Origin: Amaurobius ferox | Lineage: Eukaryota; Arthropoda; Arachnida; Araneae; Amaurobiidae | DNA: 64,000 bases | Assembly (NCBI GenBank): GCA_951213105.1 | Contig: OX578152.1 | Span: 73,297,180 to 73,361,179, forward strand | Reading direction: 5' to 3' | In this document: positions 1 to 10,755 of the stretch, in pieces | Position numbering within the stretch: the stretch's first letter is position 1 | Layout of the letters: each line of letters starts with the position of its first letter | The notes under the pieces: generated by a model | The model's input: the letters and a program-made list of their open reading frames with translations, nothing else | Told to the model about the DNA's origin: nothing | Databases searched by the model: none | Made by a program: the position numbers and the translations under genes

Positions 1-354
1 ATTGTCGTTCCGGCTTTTTGTTTTTCAGTGTTGGCGGATCTGCAGTCTTAACTACTGAACCGATTTTCATGAATGATGTCCCATTTTATGTGTTATAGTG
101 AGTGGTACATACTTTTTTTTAAAAAACAAAATGATAAATTTGATTTAAAATTTCCAAACTTAAAAAAAAAACATAAATAAATGATACTCGACGGTAAAGT
201 ATAATTTGCAAAACTATATTTCTGTTACATACATTTATTAAAAAATCATTTTGTTTTTGGCACGTAACGAAAAAAATATAAACGCGTTATACATGAAACA
301 CATTATCAAAGGATCTTCAGAAAATATTTTTCTGCAGTGGATCGAGTTTGAATC
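1..354. other. AT-rich sequence, nothing recognised
   Basis: Low-complexity AT-rich DNA with homopolymer runs. I see no open frame, repeat boundary or RNA gene that can be supported. Confidence 0.5.
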
Positions 355-860
355 CTCAGGACCATGGAGGTAAAAGTAAGGAGTTAAAGCTCCATATTAA
401 GAAAACGCCAATATTGTTTGAAACAATAATTCAGGTGGCGCTAGGATAATATAAGTAACCCTGCATTGTATGCATTTCTATAGCAAAAGGCTTAAAATAT
501 GTATTTAAACTGTCAATTTTGTAAAAATAAATTATTAGAAGAATTCAAAGTAGAATTGAAACAATAAAGAATATTCCTACGTATTCAAAGTAATTTTACC
601 TTACAATTTATTTTTATCTCCCTATATACTGTACTCTACCCTACAACTATGAAAAATACTGGTTAATTATACTCATAATTAGGGAACTCTTAATTTTAAA
701 ATAATCAAAAATACATATACTAAATACTACGTCTTTCTATTGTGCTAACTAATAGTAGCAGCTACTTTGCTAACACTAGTGACACCTAAATTTAATTCTC
801 AAAGTAGTATTATGGCATTTTCATACGTTTTATCCAAAGGAGTTTTATCTCCTTCTTTCT
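355..860 (+). repeat. Dispersed repeat family E, copy 1
   Basis: This stretch aligns along its length, with many substitutions and small gaps, to 58383-58800 on the same strand. Shared landmarks in order are GGAGGTAAAAG near the start, a TTTATCTCC-type block, a block ending ACTCATAATTAG, a CATATACT-type block and a closing GACACC motif. No coding capacity or terminal repeats are visible, so it may be an old non-autonomous element or an ancient duplication. Confidence 0.55.
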
Positions 861-1899
861 AACTCCATGCTCAGGACAATGCATTGAAAAAGATCGTGCT
901 TTTGAAATCAATTTAAATTCTCGAAATTGTCGTAATTTCATCCACAAAAATAAACAAGAAATTAATCTCAAAAGAGGCTTAAAATTTTGCACTTTATGAG
1001 ATCTCATTTTCAATTTAGTAGTGATCGTGATAACTAGTTTCAAATCATGAAATTGGAGTGTGAAATGCCAATATTAACTGGTATATGTTTATTTTCCTAT
1101 CATAATTTTTACTTTCCATTGTCATTTGACGGGGTATATAGTCAGAACCGTTTTTTACCATACAAAAAGCAGGCAAATGTTGGGCACCCAAATTATTCAG
1201 AGGCCTATTTCTTTTATCTCATCAACATTTCGTATATTTTAACACGTTACAACATAGTTGAAAGTGATTATGACTTTGTTAACACTTTACAACATAGTTG
1301 AAAGTGTTTATGACTTTGTTTATTCTGTCTGCCTGTCCGTTAGCACGATAACTGCCGTAAAAATGGCTTTATCAAAATGAAATTTTAGTATGTTGTTCAG
1401 ACGGTCTGTGGGACCTATGGGAATATAAATGAATAAAATCACCCAATTAGTTTTTTATTGAACTCGGATTGAAAAAATGAAATACATTGAATCCTATGGG
1501 ACCTAATGTTTCAAACATTTTTTAAGCGAATTTAAAATTCACAAATTGCTTCGAAAATTTTAGGAAGTATTCAAATTATCCCATAAAATATATAAAAAAA
1601 ATCAGTAAAATATGTTAGGTAGTTTTTTAAATAAAAATTATTTAATATATGGAGAAAAACAAATTCAATTAAATTCTGACTCTCGTTATATTCTCCAGAA
1701 AGAAAAAAAATATATATTATATAATAAATATCTTTCCAAAAGGTTTAATTTTTTATATATAAAAGAGGTTTCACATTTTAGAATAAATATGGTAGATAAC
1801 AATTTTTCAAATGTTTAAATAAAATAAATTATTATAGCATTGTGATGAATTAAATGATCGGAAAAATGATTATGAATGAAATGCTGCTTTTATATAGAG
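861..1899. other. Intergenic DNA with a 40-bp tandem duplication
   Basis: Mostly AT-rich sequence without supportable genes. At 1241-1280 and 1281-1320 a 40-bp unit is duplicated in tandem with two mismatches. Around 1320-1440 there is a phrase of the type CTGCCTGTCCGTTAGCACGA that recalls the central part of the hairpin-ended repeats found later in the window, but too little is left to assign it. Confidence 0.5.
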
Positions 1900-2190
1900 G
1901 CGATTTATATTTCGATGACGTCATTTGAATAAAGTTCATTTGTTTTCGATGAAGTTTTCAAATATAATAAATTATTGTAGTGTTATGATAATTTTAAAAA
2001 TATTACCGAGGAATGTATCGCATTTTAGAGATGTTTAAATCAGGCAATTTATATTTCAATGCCGTCATTTGAATAAAGTTCACTTTTTTCGATGAAGTTT
2101 TAAGTTTTCAAATATAATAAATTAATGTAGTATTCTGATAATTTTAAAAATATTACCGAGGAATGTATCGCATTTGAGAGATGTTTGTAT
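1900..2190 (+). repeat. Tandem duplication, two units of about 144 bp
   Basis: Two adjacent diverged units start at 1900 and 2044. Both carry ATTTATATTTC, then GTCATTTGAATAAAGTTCA, TCGATGAAGTTTT, AAATATAATAAATTA and ATTACCGAGGAATGTATCGC in the same order. The second has a small extra insertion in the middle. Confidence 0.75.
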
Positions 2191-2194
2191 AAAA

Positions 2195-2265
2195 TTGCAT
2201 TGAAGTTGGAAAGTGTTTCATAATCAATGCTTTATGCATGATTGATCTTTCTTGTTTAAAAATAG
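2195..2265 (+). repeat. Short dispersed repeat, copy 1
   Basis: About 65 bp beginning AATTGCATT and containing GTTGGAAAGTGTTTCATAAT and CAATGCTTTATGCATG recur almost unchanged at 4047-4118. The much higher conservation than in the flanks suggests a recent copy event. Confidence 0.65.
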
Positions 2266-2459
2266 ATTTTATTACTCTTTAGTCTCACTTTTAGACTTAA
2301 CTTATCCTTCTAAGCAGAAAAGAATATAGTAATTTAAATTAGTTTCGAATATTTTGGGGCCGATACAATCCTATTAGAAGTCAAATAAATTGAAAATCCT
2401 GATAATTATGAAAACATTAGTTAAAAATATCGACAAGGTTTAAATGTAAATAGACTGTC

Positions 2460-2905
2460 AAATGTGTATCATTAAAATATATTTGGCCACGCCCATTTTT
2501 TTGTGTAGAGTTCTCTTTAAGAAACAGTGCTTATTTTCAATAAATATGATAAAATTTTAATTGATTTTGTTTCGAATCATTATTTCAGCAAATAAAAGAG
2601 TGAGCAAAGAAAATTTTCAGAAATTGAAATTATTTTTCGATTTGGATTTCGTATTGGCATTAATTCTGCCATATCAATTTTAAATTTTCATTTTATTTTA
2701 ATTATCGCCGAAGTGTCACACATCATATTTTTAACAGCTATCATCCGGACCATTATTTGTTAAGTTTTACATCGATAATAGTAGTTATTGTCCCACATAT
2801 GATATTTCTAAAAGTATAAAATGAAATATTTATGCAGACTGTTAATATGTATCGATAATATTTTAATGATATATTCTATATATAAAAAAAACGAACATTT
2901 CGTTT
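2460..2905 (+). repeat. Dispersed repeat family F, diverged copy
   Basis: This region shows the same order of landmarks as 36330-36880 and 41150-41710: a TTGGCCACGCCC-type motif, a CATT..TTCAGCA block, a GTATTGGCATTAAT block, TTTTCATTTTATTTTA, then TATCGATAATAT and a TTTCGTTTAATT-type end. It is the most diverged of the three. No protein is encoded. Confidence 0.5.
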
Positions 2906-3117
2906 AATTGATGTGTTGGTTTCTTTGAAAAAGTTTTTCAAGAACACTGTACGAAATAGAAAGTGCAGTTAATTAAAGTAAGTAAACAAATCATATTCGT
3001 CATCAATAAATAAAAACTATAGTTAAGCATAAGTAAATAAAAAAACTGTTTTAAGTATGCATTTGGCGTGATGAGTTTATATATTACTCTCAGCAAAACA
3101 CTCTTGTTTTTGTTTTC

Positions 3118-3310
3118 ACTTTCCCTGCAATACATGATAATGTATAGGGAAAGTATTGGAATCGAGTAAAAAATCGGAACTCGAGTTTTCGATGGATCGT
3201 CACCTTTTGCGACCTTTAGAACATGAAAAAATTATTTTTAGCGTGACGTGTGTGTGCGTGTCTGTCTGTGCAAAGTATGTGCAATGCATATGCAGGTTTA
3301 AACATTATTA
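3118..3310 (-). mobile_element. Hairpin-ended microsatellite element H1, truncated
   Basis: At 3118-3155 there is a stem-loop of the form ACTTTCCCT...AGGGAAAGT, followed by a CTCGAGTTTTCGATGGATC block, the motif AGCGTGACGTGTGTGTG and a degenerate GT core. These are in the same order as the ends of H5-H7 read from the other strand. Only the hairpin half is recognisable; the far end with GTGGGCAG is missing. Confidence 0.7.
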
Positions 3311-3319
3311 TTATTGTCT

Positions 3320-3790
3320 TTTTCCGGGATTATTGTTATTTTGACAAATACTTTAGAAACTCGTGTGTAGTAGTACGGGTAATCGTTACGGGGATTGTTG
3401 TTATTTTCAAATGATTACGCCATCCGTTTTACTTTGGCAAATATTTTTGAAACTTATATTGTAATGCGGGTAAATTTTTAACACTTATAACTTCTAATCT
3501 TACGGCAATATAAATAGTACGGGCATATCTTTCCATACAATTTTAGTGCTTTCATTCTGGCATATATTGGAATCAGATAAGGCCTTCAGGTTTAAAGATT
3601 AAGAGATTGCTGATATTTTCAATTTATTACGTCATCTGTTTTATTTTGGCAGAGATTTTAGAAACTTATATGTTGTAGCACGTGTAGTATTCTACTAATA
3701 CACGGGTATATCTTCTAATATTCTGAAATATAAGTAGTATAGTGGGTCCCATACAATTTTAGCGCTTTTATTTTGCATATATTGATTCAA
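3320..3790. repeat. Diverged tandem repeat
   Basis: Three related blocks recur, each with a TTTTGGCAAATATTTTAGAAACT-like phrase followed by a GTAGTACGGGTA-like phrase, near 3340, 3430 and 3645. Two blocks (about 3535 and 3740) share CATACAATTTTAG.GCTTT. Divergence is high and the period irregular. Confidence 0.45.
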
Positions 3791-4046
3791 TTTCCTTTTT
3801 TTTTTTGGTAAACGTGTTTACAAACAGGGCCAGGATGTTTTATTCTTCAGATCTGCCCATGAAGATAATTTTATATAGCCAGAACAGAGATTCTTAAACA
3901 TACTTTTAGAAACATTAAATTAAATATTTTAATAGAATATTTTGATTAACAATGTCATTTAGTATACTGTAGGAATTTGCATATGATTGCGAATTTAAGT
4001 TTTTTTATGTTATATACTCCGTTTGAAGAACTACTACTAGTGTTTA

Positions 4047-4118
4047 AAAAAATTGCATTTCAGTTGGAAAGTGTTTCATAATCAATGCTTTATGCATGGT
4101 TGATCTTTCTTGTTTCAT
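4047..4118 (+). repeat. Short dispersed repeat, copy 2
   Basis: Near-identical to 2195-2265 over about 65 bp. Confidence 0.65.
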
Positions 4119-4312
4119 ATGTCCATTCAGCGATGAATAAACGGTTGCCATATTAACCGATATTCGCCTTTTCCAAATTAAACATGGAAATGCTAAATAC
4201 AATATTGACATATGAGAAACATAATTGCAATTTTGATTCTTAGAAATCTGCTAACTGGAACGCAATCCATCGGTTTTATATAAGGAAAAGTTTGTTTTTA
4301 ATAATTATAATC

Positions 4313-4314
<2 letters not shown>

Positions 4315-4346
<32 letters not shown>
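4315..4346. repeat. (TA)n microsatellite
   Basis: About 16 uninterrupted TA dinucleotides, followed by imperfect ATAATTATAGATATAA repeats to about 4390. Confidence 0.9.
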
Positions 4347-4351
<5 letters not shown>

Positions 4352-5679
4352 TAATTATGGATATAATTATAGATATAATTATAATCGTTTATATGAACTA
4401 CATTGCCAGCACATGCTAGCTATATTTCTCATTTTCATATTATATTTGCACAAAATAAAAGTTAATGGATACTTTAATTATTTTTACATGATGCCAGAAT
4501 TTTGACGCTTTTGGCGACTTTTATTTGCCAAATCAGAATGGCTTATTCTTATGAAAAAATCTCTCAGCACATAGAAAAGAACCCAATATGAACGTACTAT
4601 TAACCGCTAATAACATTGTGCTATGGATTTTGTACGTTATTATTTTGCATTGATAGAAGCAAACTCATTGTTTCATGCAGGTAATGTCATGTGCCCCCCC
4701 TCCCCCAACATTACAATTTTAATAAAACACATTTGTACTATACAAAGTCTAGTACTGCCAAAAGCGTATATGCAAAATTATAAAAATTCTTGCCATAATG
4801 ATAAAAAATTTGATATGTGCAACACATTATGTTGAGTTAACATCATTTGAGTTAACATCATTGGTATTGAGTTAACATCATATACTAAACTGAATTTTGA
4901 CGCTTTTGGCGACTTTTATTTGTCAAATCGGAATGATTTATTCTTATTTATTATAAAAAATCCTCAGCAAACTGTAGTGGACATTTAAATCGCCTCTTAT
5001 GAAATAAATGACCATTGGCAAATTCGTAGGCGACAAAATATAAACCTATTACAAAAGTATCTTCGCTGGTGAAAGAAAAGAACTAAATCCCCGAGAATGG
5101 TGATAACAGATTTATGGCATAATATGAAATATGAAAAGTCAACTTGTTTGATGATACTTACTGCTTTTTCAATTTTATATAATTTGTTTTTATAAATTTG
5201 TTTGAAAAACGTACAATATCTCGAGAACGGTTCATTCTAGCGTTCTGAAGTTTGTGTCATTCATTCTGTAATAAAAAATTGTGTATGAAATGATTATTCA
5301 TGTAACACTATCAAAATGCTATAATAATTATTCAATGTTTATTTTTAAAATCGTGAGAAATTCGTGCAATATCTCGAAAACGGTTCATGCTAGCGTTCTA
5401 AACTTTATATCATTCATTTTCTAACAAAATTTAGGAATGTAATGATTATTTATTTACCTTTAATGACGTTTCTGATTTTTAAAGTCTTTAATGATTATTC
5501 GAATGCAATTAAAATGAATAGGGCACTAGTATTCACTGATTGTAATCACCGTACCAAATTATTTTTAGAACTATTAATTCGTTCATGAGATATCGTATCC
5601 ATACACACACGGACATACTATCATATACACACACTAATATACACATACACTAACATACATACACACACTAACAAAGAAG

Positions 5680-5945
5680 AAAACACCTTTACAGGCAACT
5701 ATTCCTATTACTTTAGTATAGGGTTGCCATATTTTGAATGTTGCGCGGAGCTGCCAGATTTGGTGATTTATTGCCAACTTGGTGACTTTTCGAATGCACT
5801 AACTTTTTTGAAATAACGAATATTCTGGGAAATATAAGACCCTTCTGAAATTTTTACGGAGAGTATATGAAAGGATGCATTAACACAGATGAAGCGTAGT
5901 TGACGAGCTAAGTTGATTTGTGAGATACTTCAATGTTTTGAGAAT
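5680..5945 (+). mobile_element. LTR-like fragment
   Basis: This piece shares with 8793-9351 (reverse strand) and 16390-16926 the phrases ACAGGCAA, AGGGTTGCCA, TTTGGTGATTTAT..CCAA..TTGGTGAC and ATACTTCAATGTTTTGAG. It covers the upstream (U3-like) part and breaks off at the CA tract that received the SINE. Confidence 0.4.
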
Positions 5946-5965
5946 ACATACACACACATACACTC

Positions 5966-6166
5966 CATGCGGAGTACGATCACGTTAAACATGTGGGTCC
6001 GAAAGTCCTTCCGAGAGGTTGGTGGTAGGGGAAGGAGGGTACGGTCCCTGTGGATGCCTCCCCCACTGGGTTCCGGTCTAAATTGGGTGGCACTTCCCGA
6101 CCGTCCAAACAGTTACCTTACACCTTTCTGGTAGGTCGGACGGTCTGGGTTTCAACAACAACAACA
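5966..6166 (+). mobile_element. SINE S1, 5'-truncated copy with 14-bp target-site duplication
   Basis: The shared S1 body runs from CATGCGGAGTACGATCACG through CTCCCCCACTGGGTTCCGG and GGTCGGACGGTCTGGG to a (CAA)n tail. It lacks the tRNA/5S head. The 14-mer ACACACATACACTC occurs immediately before (5952-5965) and after (6167-6180), a target-site duplication typical of LINE-assisted retroposition, although it lies in CA-rich sequence. Reading frames in this stretch are incidental to the SINE. Confidence 0.9.
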
Positions 6167-6310
6167 ACACACATACACTCAGACGTCACCTCAAAAACGT
6201 TTTATTCAAGTTCAGGGATACTTGAAGCAAGCTCTTCCGTCGAAACTTCGAATTTTCGACCCTGTCACAATATTTTCCCTATAAATTATACTTTATTGGA
6301 AAAACAGAAA

Positions 6311-7376
6311 GGAATCTGTAGGACAAGTCCTATGCTGTTCACAATATATTATTTTTCTTGTAAAACATACTTTACAACTTTCACCCTTTACTTCAATTTG
6401 CCAAAAGCGATAAACATAGTTTCGGATAATTAGCACGAAATCTGCACTTAAGATTACACACATCCCACCTCATACATTAATTCATTACTTTCTGGTGTTC
6501 TATTTTCATTCAACGCTTTGTAGGTTTACCATATCTGAGCATTTCCAGAAATCGTTGTTGTTTTCCGTCATATATCATAATCGATTATTTGGCCCCTCAT
6601 CAATTTAATCGATTACACGATGCACCCTGATCTTTGACACTAAAATTTAATCGGCAGCCTTAACCTCGATTTGACGAGTTACAGGATTTCCAGTTACGAA
6701 ACTTCGATTAATGAGCAAATTTGCTTACGAAGTTTTTCCCCGCATTTTGTTTTCTGATATAAAAGAAAAAGCGAGTGATTTATCGGTTTGTGGGATTACT
6801 TCTTGGTACCATAGAATTTTTATGGACAGATTAACGTTCGACTGGAAAATATAACAGGACATTTTCAGGAAGGCCAGTGGGATAATTTAGGAATATGTGG
6901 ACTTTATATTAAGTATTTCATTATAGAATGCCATTTCAAATGCGATGAAAAAGGATATTTATTTCTATTTTACTATATATATATAAGGAAAAAAGATATC
7001 TTTGTCGGCCTGTCTGTCACGCTGCTATTTACAGTTACATTTGGCTTGATATCGCCAATTTGGCGACTTTTGATTAATGCTGTTATAAGAAGTAACATAA
7101 AAAGTGGACTAGAAATTTTACATAGGAAATTTCGAGTTCCTTATGTTTACTGCAGTTTGTTTACTTGCAATTCAAAATAGAGATCAAAATTTAGAAAACC
7201 CAAATAAAACTCCGAAATCATACACAAATCGCAAAACAATACTTTATAAATTAACTGGGGTGTGGGTCATCTCGAATTTCTCATGCCAGATTTCATTTTT
7301 AGTGGCTTCTTTTTTCAAATTTTACAAGAAAATTTTTGAAAAATCGGTATTATGGGTCCAAATGTTTAAAACGATA
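6311..7376. other. Intergenic DNA, nothing recognised
   Basis: AT-rich DNA with short open frames only. A short TA tract lies near 6974-6992. A CGATTTGACGAGTTACAGG / CTTCGATTAATGAG phrase at 6668-6715 vaguely recalls pogo-type ends but has no partner. Confidence 0.45.
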
Positions 7377-7590
7377 GTGTTGTTGATGTTGAAACCCAGA
7401 CCGTCCGACCTACCAGAAAGGTGTAAGGTAACTGTTTGGACGGTCGGGAAGTGCCACCCAATTTAGACCGGAACCCAGTGGGGGAGGCATCCACAGGGAC
7501 CGTACCCTCCTTCCCCTACCACCAACCTCTCGGAAGGACTTTCGGACCCACATGTTTAACGTGATCGTACTCCGCATGAACACGGCGGCT
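7377..7590 (-). mobile_element. SINE S1, 5'-truncated copy
   Basis: Reverse complement of the S1 body with a degenerate tail at 7377-7393 and the start of the body, GCCGCCGTGTTCATGCGGAG on the minus strand, ending at 7590. No head is present. I found no clear target-site duplication. The body is close in sequence to the 5966 and 53577 copies. Confidence 0.9.
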
Positions 7591-7749
7591 TACTCTTCAC
7601 TTTGAGGGAACTAAAAAAATATCGTTCGATTAATACCATACGTGACAGTGTTCCCCCGGTGGATGGGGGTAACTTGCGCCCCAAGGGAGTTAGTGACGTC
7701 ACGAACAAAAAGTTTTTATAGTGACTATTTTTCCCAACAATGATTGAAA

Positions 7750-8301
7750 CTATAATGTTTGATCGTAACCATTGAGCCATAAATAAACCCGTTTATGCAT
7801 GCTTATCTCACAGTTTGTACTATGTTGCCATGTTAAAAAGAAAATGGAATAAATTACGAAGCTTTCGCTCGAATTATAAAAAATTCTACCTAGTTCTAGA
7901 TTTTTTTTACTATCAAAACCGGATATAAAGTTTCGTAAAAATCCATTAATATTTGTGGCCGCTATCGTGTGCCACAGACTGGCAGACATCACACCAAAAA
8001 TAGTCAAAACACGTTCAGGACGTCCTAAAGTATATATTGGCACAAAATCTCGAAATCGAAAATTTTCGTGGAAGCAATACTTTGTCTGTACTGTATTACA
8101 TATAGTATGAGAAAGTAGAAATAAAAAAAAACCTCCAATTGTATATCCTTTAAAAGTTTTCCAAGGACTGCAAATTACTGGATTGCTAATAATAAACTGG
8201 CTTACAGCGTAAAATACAGCGCAAATCGAAATAAATAACCATTCGTACGTTTCGGAAATCAACTGGATTTCACTCATCAGTGTGTCATCATGTCTGGACC
8301 C
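7750..8301 (-). CDS. Candidate exon of a multi-pass membrane protein
   Basis: A 175-codon frame opens with ATG at 8277 and stays open upstream to a TTATTTTCAG acceptor-like site ending at 8302, so it may be an internal exon. The product has several hydrophobic stretches: residues about 13-35 (around WLFISICAVFYAVSQFII), 42-65 (YTIGGFFLFLLSHTI), 90-112 (VLTIFGVMSASLWHTIAA) and 137-155 (FVIYSIFFLTWQ). A donor-like ACTGTGAGA lies near 7810, before the in-frame stop. I do not recognise the family. Length, spacing and helix number would fit the N-terminal part of an arthropod gustatory-receptor-like protein, but the diagnostic C-terminal motif is not in this piece. It overlaps no repeat I could define, yet no partner exon was found, so it could be a pseudogene or part of an unknown element. 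Confidence 0.35.
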   Translation of the reverse strand, partial: GSRHDDTLMSEIQLISETYEWLFISICAVFYAVSQFIISNPVICSPWKTFKGYTIGGFFLFLLSHTICNTVQTKYCFHENFRFRDFVPIYTLGRPERVLTIFGVMSASLWHTIAATNINGFLRNFISGFDSKKNLELGRIFYNSSESFVIYSIFFLTWQHSTNCEISMHKRVYLWLNGYDQTL

Positions 8302-8519
8302 TGAAAATAAACCTAAATAAACTCAAGGCAATGCCGGGCAACGAGTGATTTTCGAACGCATGCTTATTTATCGTGCTTGCCCTGCATTTTACTTTGTAAA
8401 CCAGTTTATGCTTTCACTTACTGTTACTCTGCCGGCCACACAAACAGCAACCATAAGACTTCGGGTTGGTCGTGTGGTCTGGGCTTTCTACTTACTGTTA
8501 CTCATTTACTGTTTACACA

Positions 8520-8785
8520 CTTTCAATCGTCGAGATATAAGCATTGCAAAATTTAAAACGAAAAATTTTCAATCTTCTTTGATGCTTCGATTGCTCGAAA
8601 TAAAATCTTTATAGGAATAAACTATTAAACTAGAAACTGGATTTTCTATTGCACGTTTTTGTTGCCTTCTGTTTATATCTATCTTTTATAGTTTAGAAGA
8701 TATTTCAAGTGAAATTATCAAAGTGAAGCAAACTCTCGGTCGGACAACAAAAGGGTTTTAAATATACAAAAATATTATTACTATG
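8520..8785 (+). repeat. Dispersed repeat family D, copy 1
   Basis: Aligns with 47885-48170 on the same strand. Shared landmarks are CGAGATATAAGCATT, ACTAGAAACTGGATTT, CTGTTTATAT, TTTTATA.TTTA and a CTCG.TCGGACAA..AAGG motif, in that order. No coding or terminal structure recognised. Confidence 0.55.
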
Positions 8786-8792
8786 TATCTCC

Positions 8793-9351
8793 TAGAATCG
8801 TAGTTGTGCACTCAAGATACAAGATTAAGTCCAAATTTCTAGATAACTAACACTTTTATTTACAATCACAGTGTAAACACGAACAATATACAGAAAATAA
8901 CTCGATAACTATGCCACAATATCACTAAACATCTGCCATATACAACAAAACAATAAATAAATGTTCCACTAATTTCACAAAACAGCGGATATTATCCTCA
9001 AAACATTGCAAATATCACAGTTCTACGTAGCTCATAGCACATCAAATGCTCTTCAAATGGGTGATGACTCCTTTTATAAACTCTCTATGGAACCTTTAGA
9101 TTTTGGATCGAAATGGAACTTTAAATCTGTAAGATTGTTTAAGAAATCTCTCATATCTCGTAGAATATTCATTATTTCGAAGTGTTTCTCAACCCTTTGA
9201 AAAGACGCCAAATATCGCCAATTTGGCGATAAATCACCGAATCTAGCAACATCTCCTTCAGCACATGGCAACCCTAGATTCATATCACAGGAAAGATTGC
9301 CTGTATGGGTATTTTCTCCGTCTGGTTAGAGCATTTTACACGTTCATAACA
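8793..9351 (-). mobile_element. LTR-like sequence, probable solo LTR
   Basis: On the minus strand it begins TGTTATGAACGTGTAA, has GGCGATATTTGGCG-type repeats, a TATA-like box (GTTTATAAAAGGAGTCA at about 9075) and a polyadenylation-type signal (GTAAATAAAAGTGTTAG at about 8860), ending near TACGATTCTA. The same layout occurs at 16390-16926. TATA box followed about 200 bases later by AATAAA is LTR-like. No internal retroviral genes, primer-binding site or target-site duplication were found, so the boundaries are estimates. Confidence 0.45.
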
Positions 9352-9857
9352 ATATATTTAAACTATTTTTGCATATCCATAACACATTTTTGACAAAAAA
9401 AAAAATAAAATGTTAATATTTTCATGCATTAGGTTCTGAGATATAAGCGTCTAAAGTGTTTATAATTTCCATAACGCACCGATTTCAGTAAAATACCACG
9501 GCGTTATATGTTATTCATGATTTAAGAAAAAGGTTTCTTAAACAATCATACAGATTTAAAGCTCCATTTCGATCCGAAATCTAAAGTAAGGCAATAGTAA
9601 GTCCGCTTCATATAGCGAAAGGCAAACTGTCGCCTTAGTAGCTTATTAAATGGTGTGTTAACTAGATATGCAGTTACTATGGCGAAATATATAGACTGGC
9701 GCAACAGCGGCCATGACTCCAAGTTGAAGCAATGGCTGTACATGGCGAAAATAAGGTTAATTTCTCTTCCTTTTCTTGGGATCGCGATAAAATCAAAGTA
9801 TTCTGGACTACTTTTTTGAATGATTGGTATAGTGTTTGGAAAGCAGTAAGTACCAAT
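9352..9857. other. Intergenic DNA with an inverted 35-bp match
   Basis: No gene recognised. At about 9551-9586 a phrase containing GATTTAAAGCTCCATTTCGA is the inverse of a phrase at about 9093-9130 inside the LTR-like sequence, so a fragment of that repeat lies here in opposite orientation. Confidence 0.45.
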
Positions 9858-10755
9858 TACTTTCCTTTGTACATAATATATAAGGAAAGTATTGTGCCGG
9901 GGTCGAAAATTCGAATTCGAGTTTTCGACAGAAGAGCACGTTTAAAGCATCCCTGATCACGAATCGAACATTTTTGAAGTGATGTCTGTGTGTGTGTGTC
10001 AGTGAGTCTGTGGAGACGATAACTGACGAACGAATGGACCGATTCGGGCAAAATTTGGTACAAAAATTACAATCAATAAACACTGGAAGCCTGTTGTTTT
10101 TATATGCAATCGAATGTTCAGAACCCACCTATATTTTCGAGTGAAATTTTGAAAAAATTGTCAAAAAATCAAAACCTCTAATAAAGTTATGCAAATAGAT
10201 ATTTCTTATGTAATTTGTCATTACAGAACGATTGACATAAATTTTAGAACGCTAACATGAACCGTTCTCGAGATATTGCACATTTTTCCAAAAAATTATC
10301 AAAAAATCATATAAAATAAAATAAAATATTTCCTATTGAAAAACATATTCACTTTTTATATGTAATACCATGCCATAAATTTGGTGACATTATTCTCATG
10401 AATCTAGCTCGTTCCATTCATAAAAAAAATTACTTTGAGTAATACTTTTGTATTTGAACGCCAATAGTCATTTATCTGCTGCAAGAATGACTTATATCTA
10501 CGTCCATAACGCTTGACGGGATTTTGGCGATGAATTTGGTGGAATGTTGCCAACTTGGCGACTTTTTTAAATGTTTCTAAATTAATGAAAAACTCGCCAA
10601 ATGGTTAATCAAGGAAAATTACGACTCATTGACGTAATTCAATATCTTGGAAAGAATATAAATATCTATTATAAAATTAATCTATTTTTTACTCTAAAAG
10701 TAGTAAATTCATTGCATTATATAAGGAAAGTCATGTACTGCCCACATCAGATTTT
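9858..10755 (-). mobile_element. Hairpin-ended microsatellite element H2, near full length
   Basis: The left end is a stem-loop (TACTTTCCTT at 9858-9867 with AAGGAAAGTA at 9882-9892). Then come the TCGAAAATTCGAATTCGAGT block, GAAGAGCACG, a GT core at about 9987-10000, a GACGATAACTGACGAACGAA block, ACCGTTCTCGAGATATTGCA, a TTGGCGACTTTTTT motif, and a right end TAAGGAAAGTCATGTACTGC plus CCACATCAG. H3 repeats every landmark. The GGAAAGT repeats near both ends, the hairpin at one end and the microsatellite core resemble DINE-1/HINE-type non-autonomous Helentrons. No protein is encoded; open frames here are incidental. Confidence 0.75.

Larger units (their letters stand above)
4880..6310 (+). mobile_element. 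Hairpin-ended element H8, old and carrying nested insertions
   Basis: Read on the opposite strand this resembles H2 (9858-10755): the block with ATATCTCGAGAACGGTTCAT occurs at about 5215 and again at about 5370, then a degenerate CA-rich core at 5600-5670 and 5950-6180, then CAGACGTCAC and a TCGAAACTTCGAATTTTCGA block, ending in a degenerate hairpin near 6271-6310. It is split by an LTR-like fragment (about 5680-5945) and by an S1 SINE (5966-6166). The left end is uncertain. A motif containing GACGCTTTTGGCGACTTTTA occurs at about 4497 and 4892. Confidence 0.5.
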
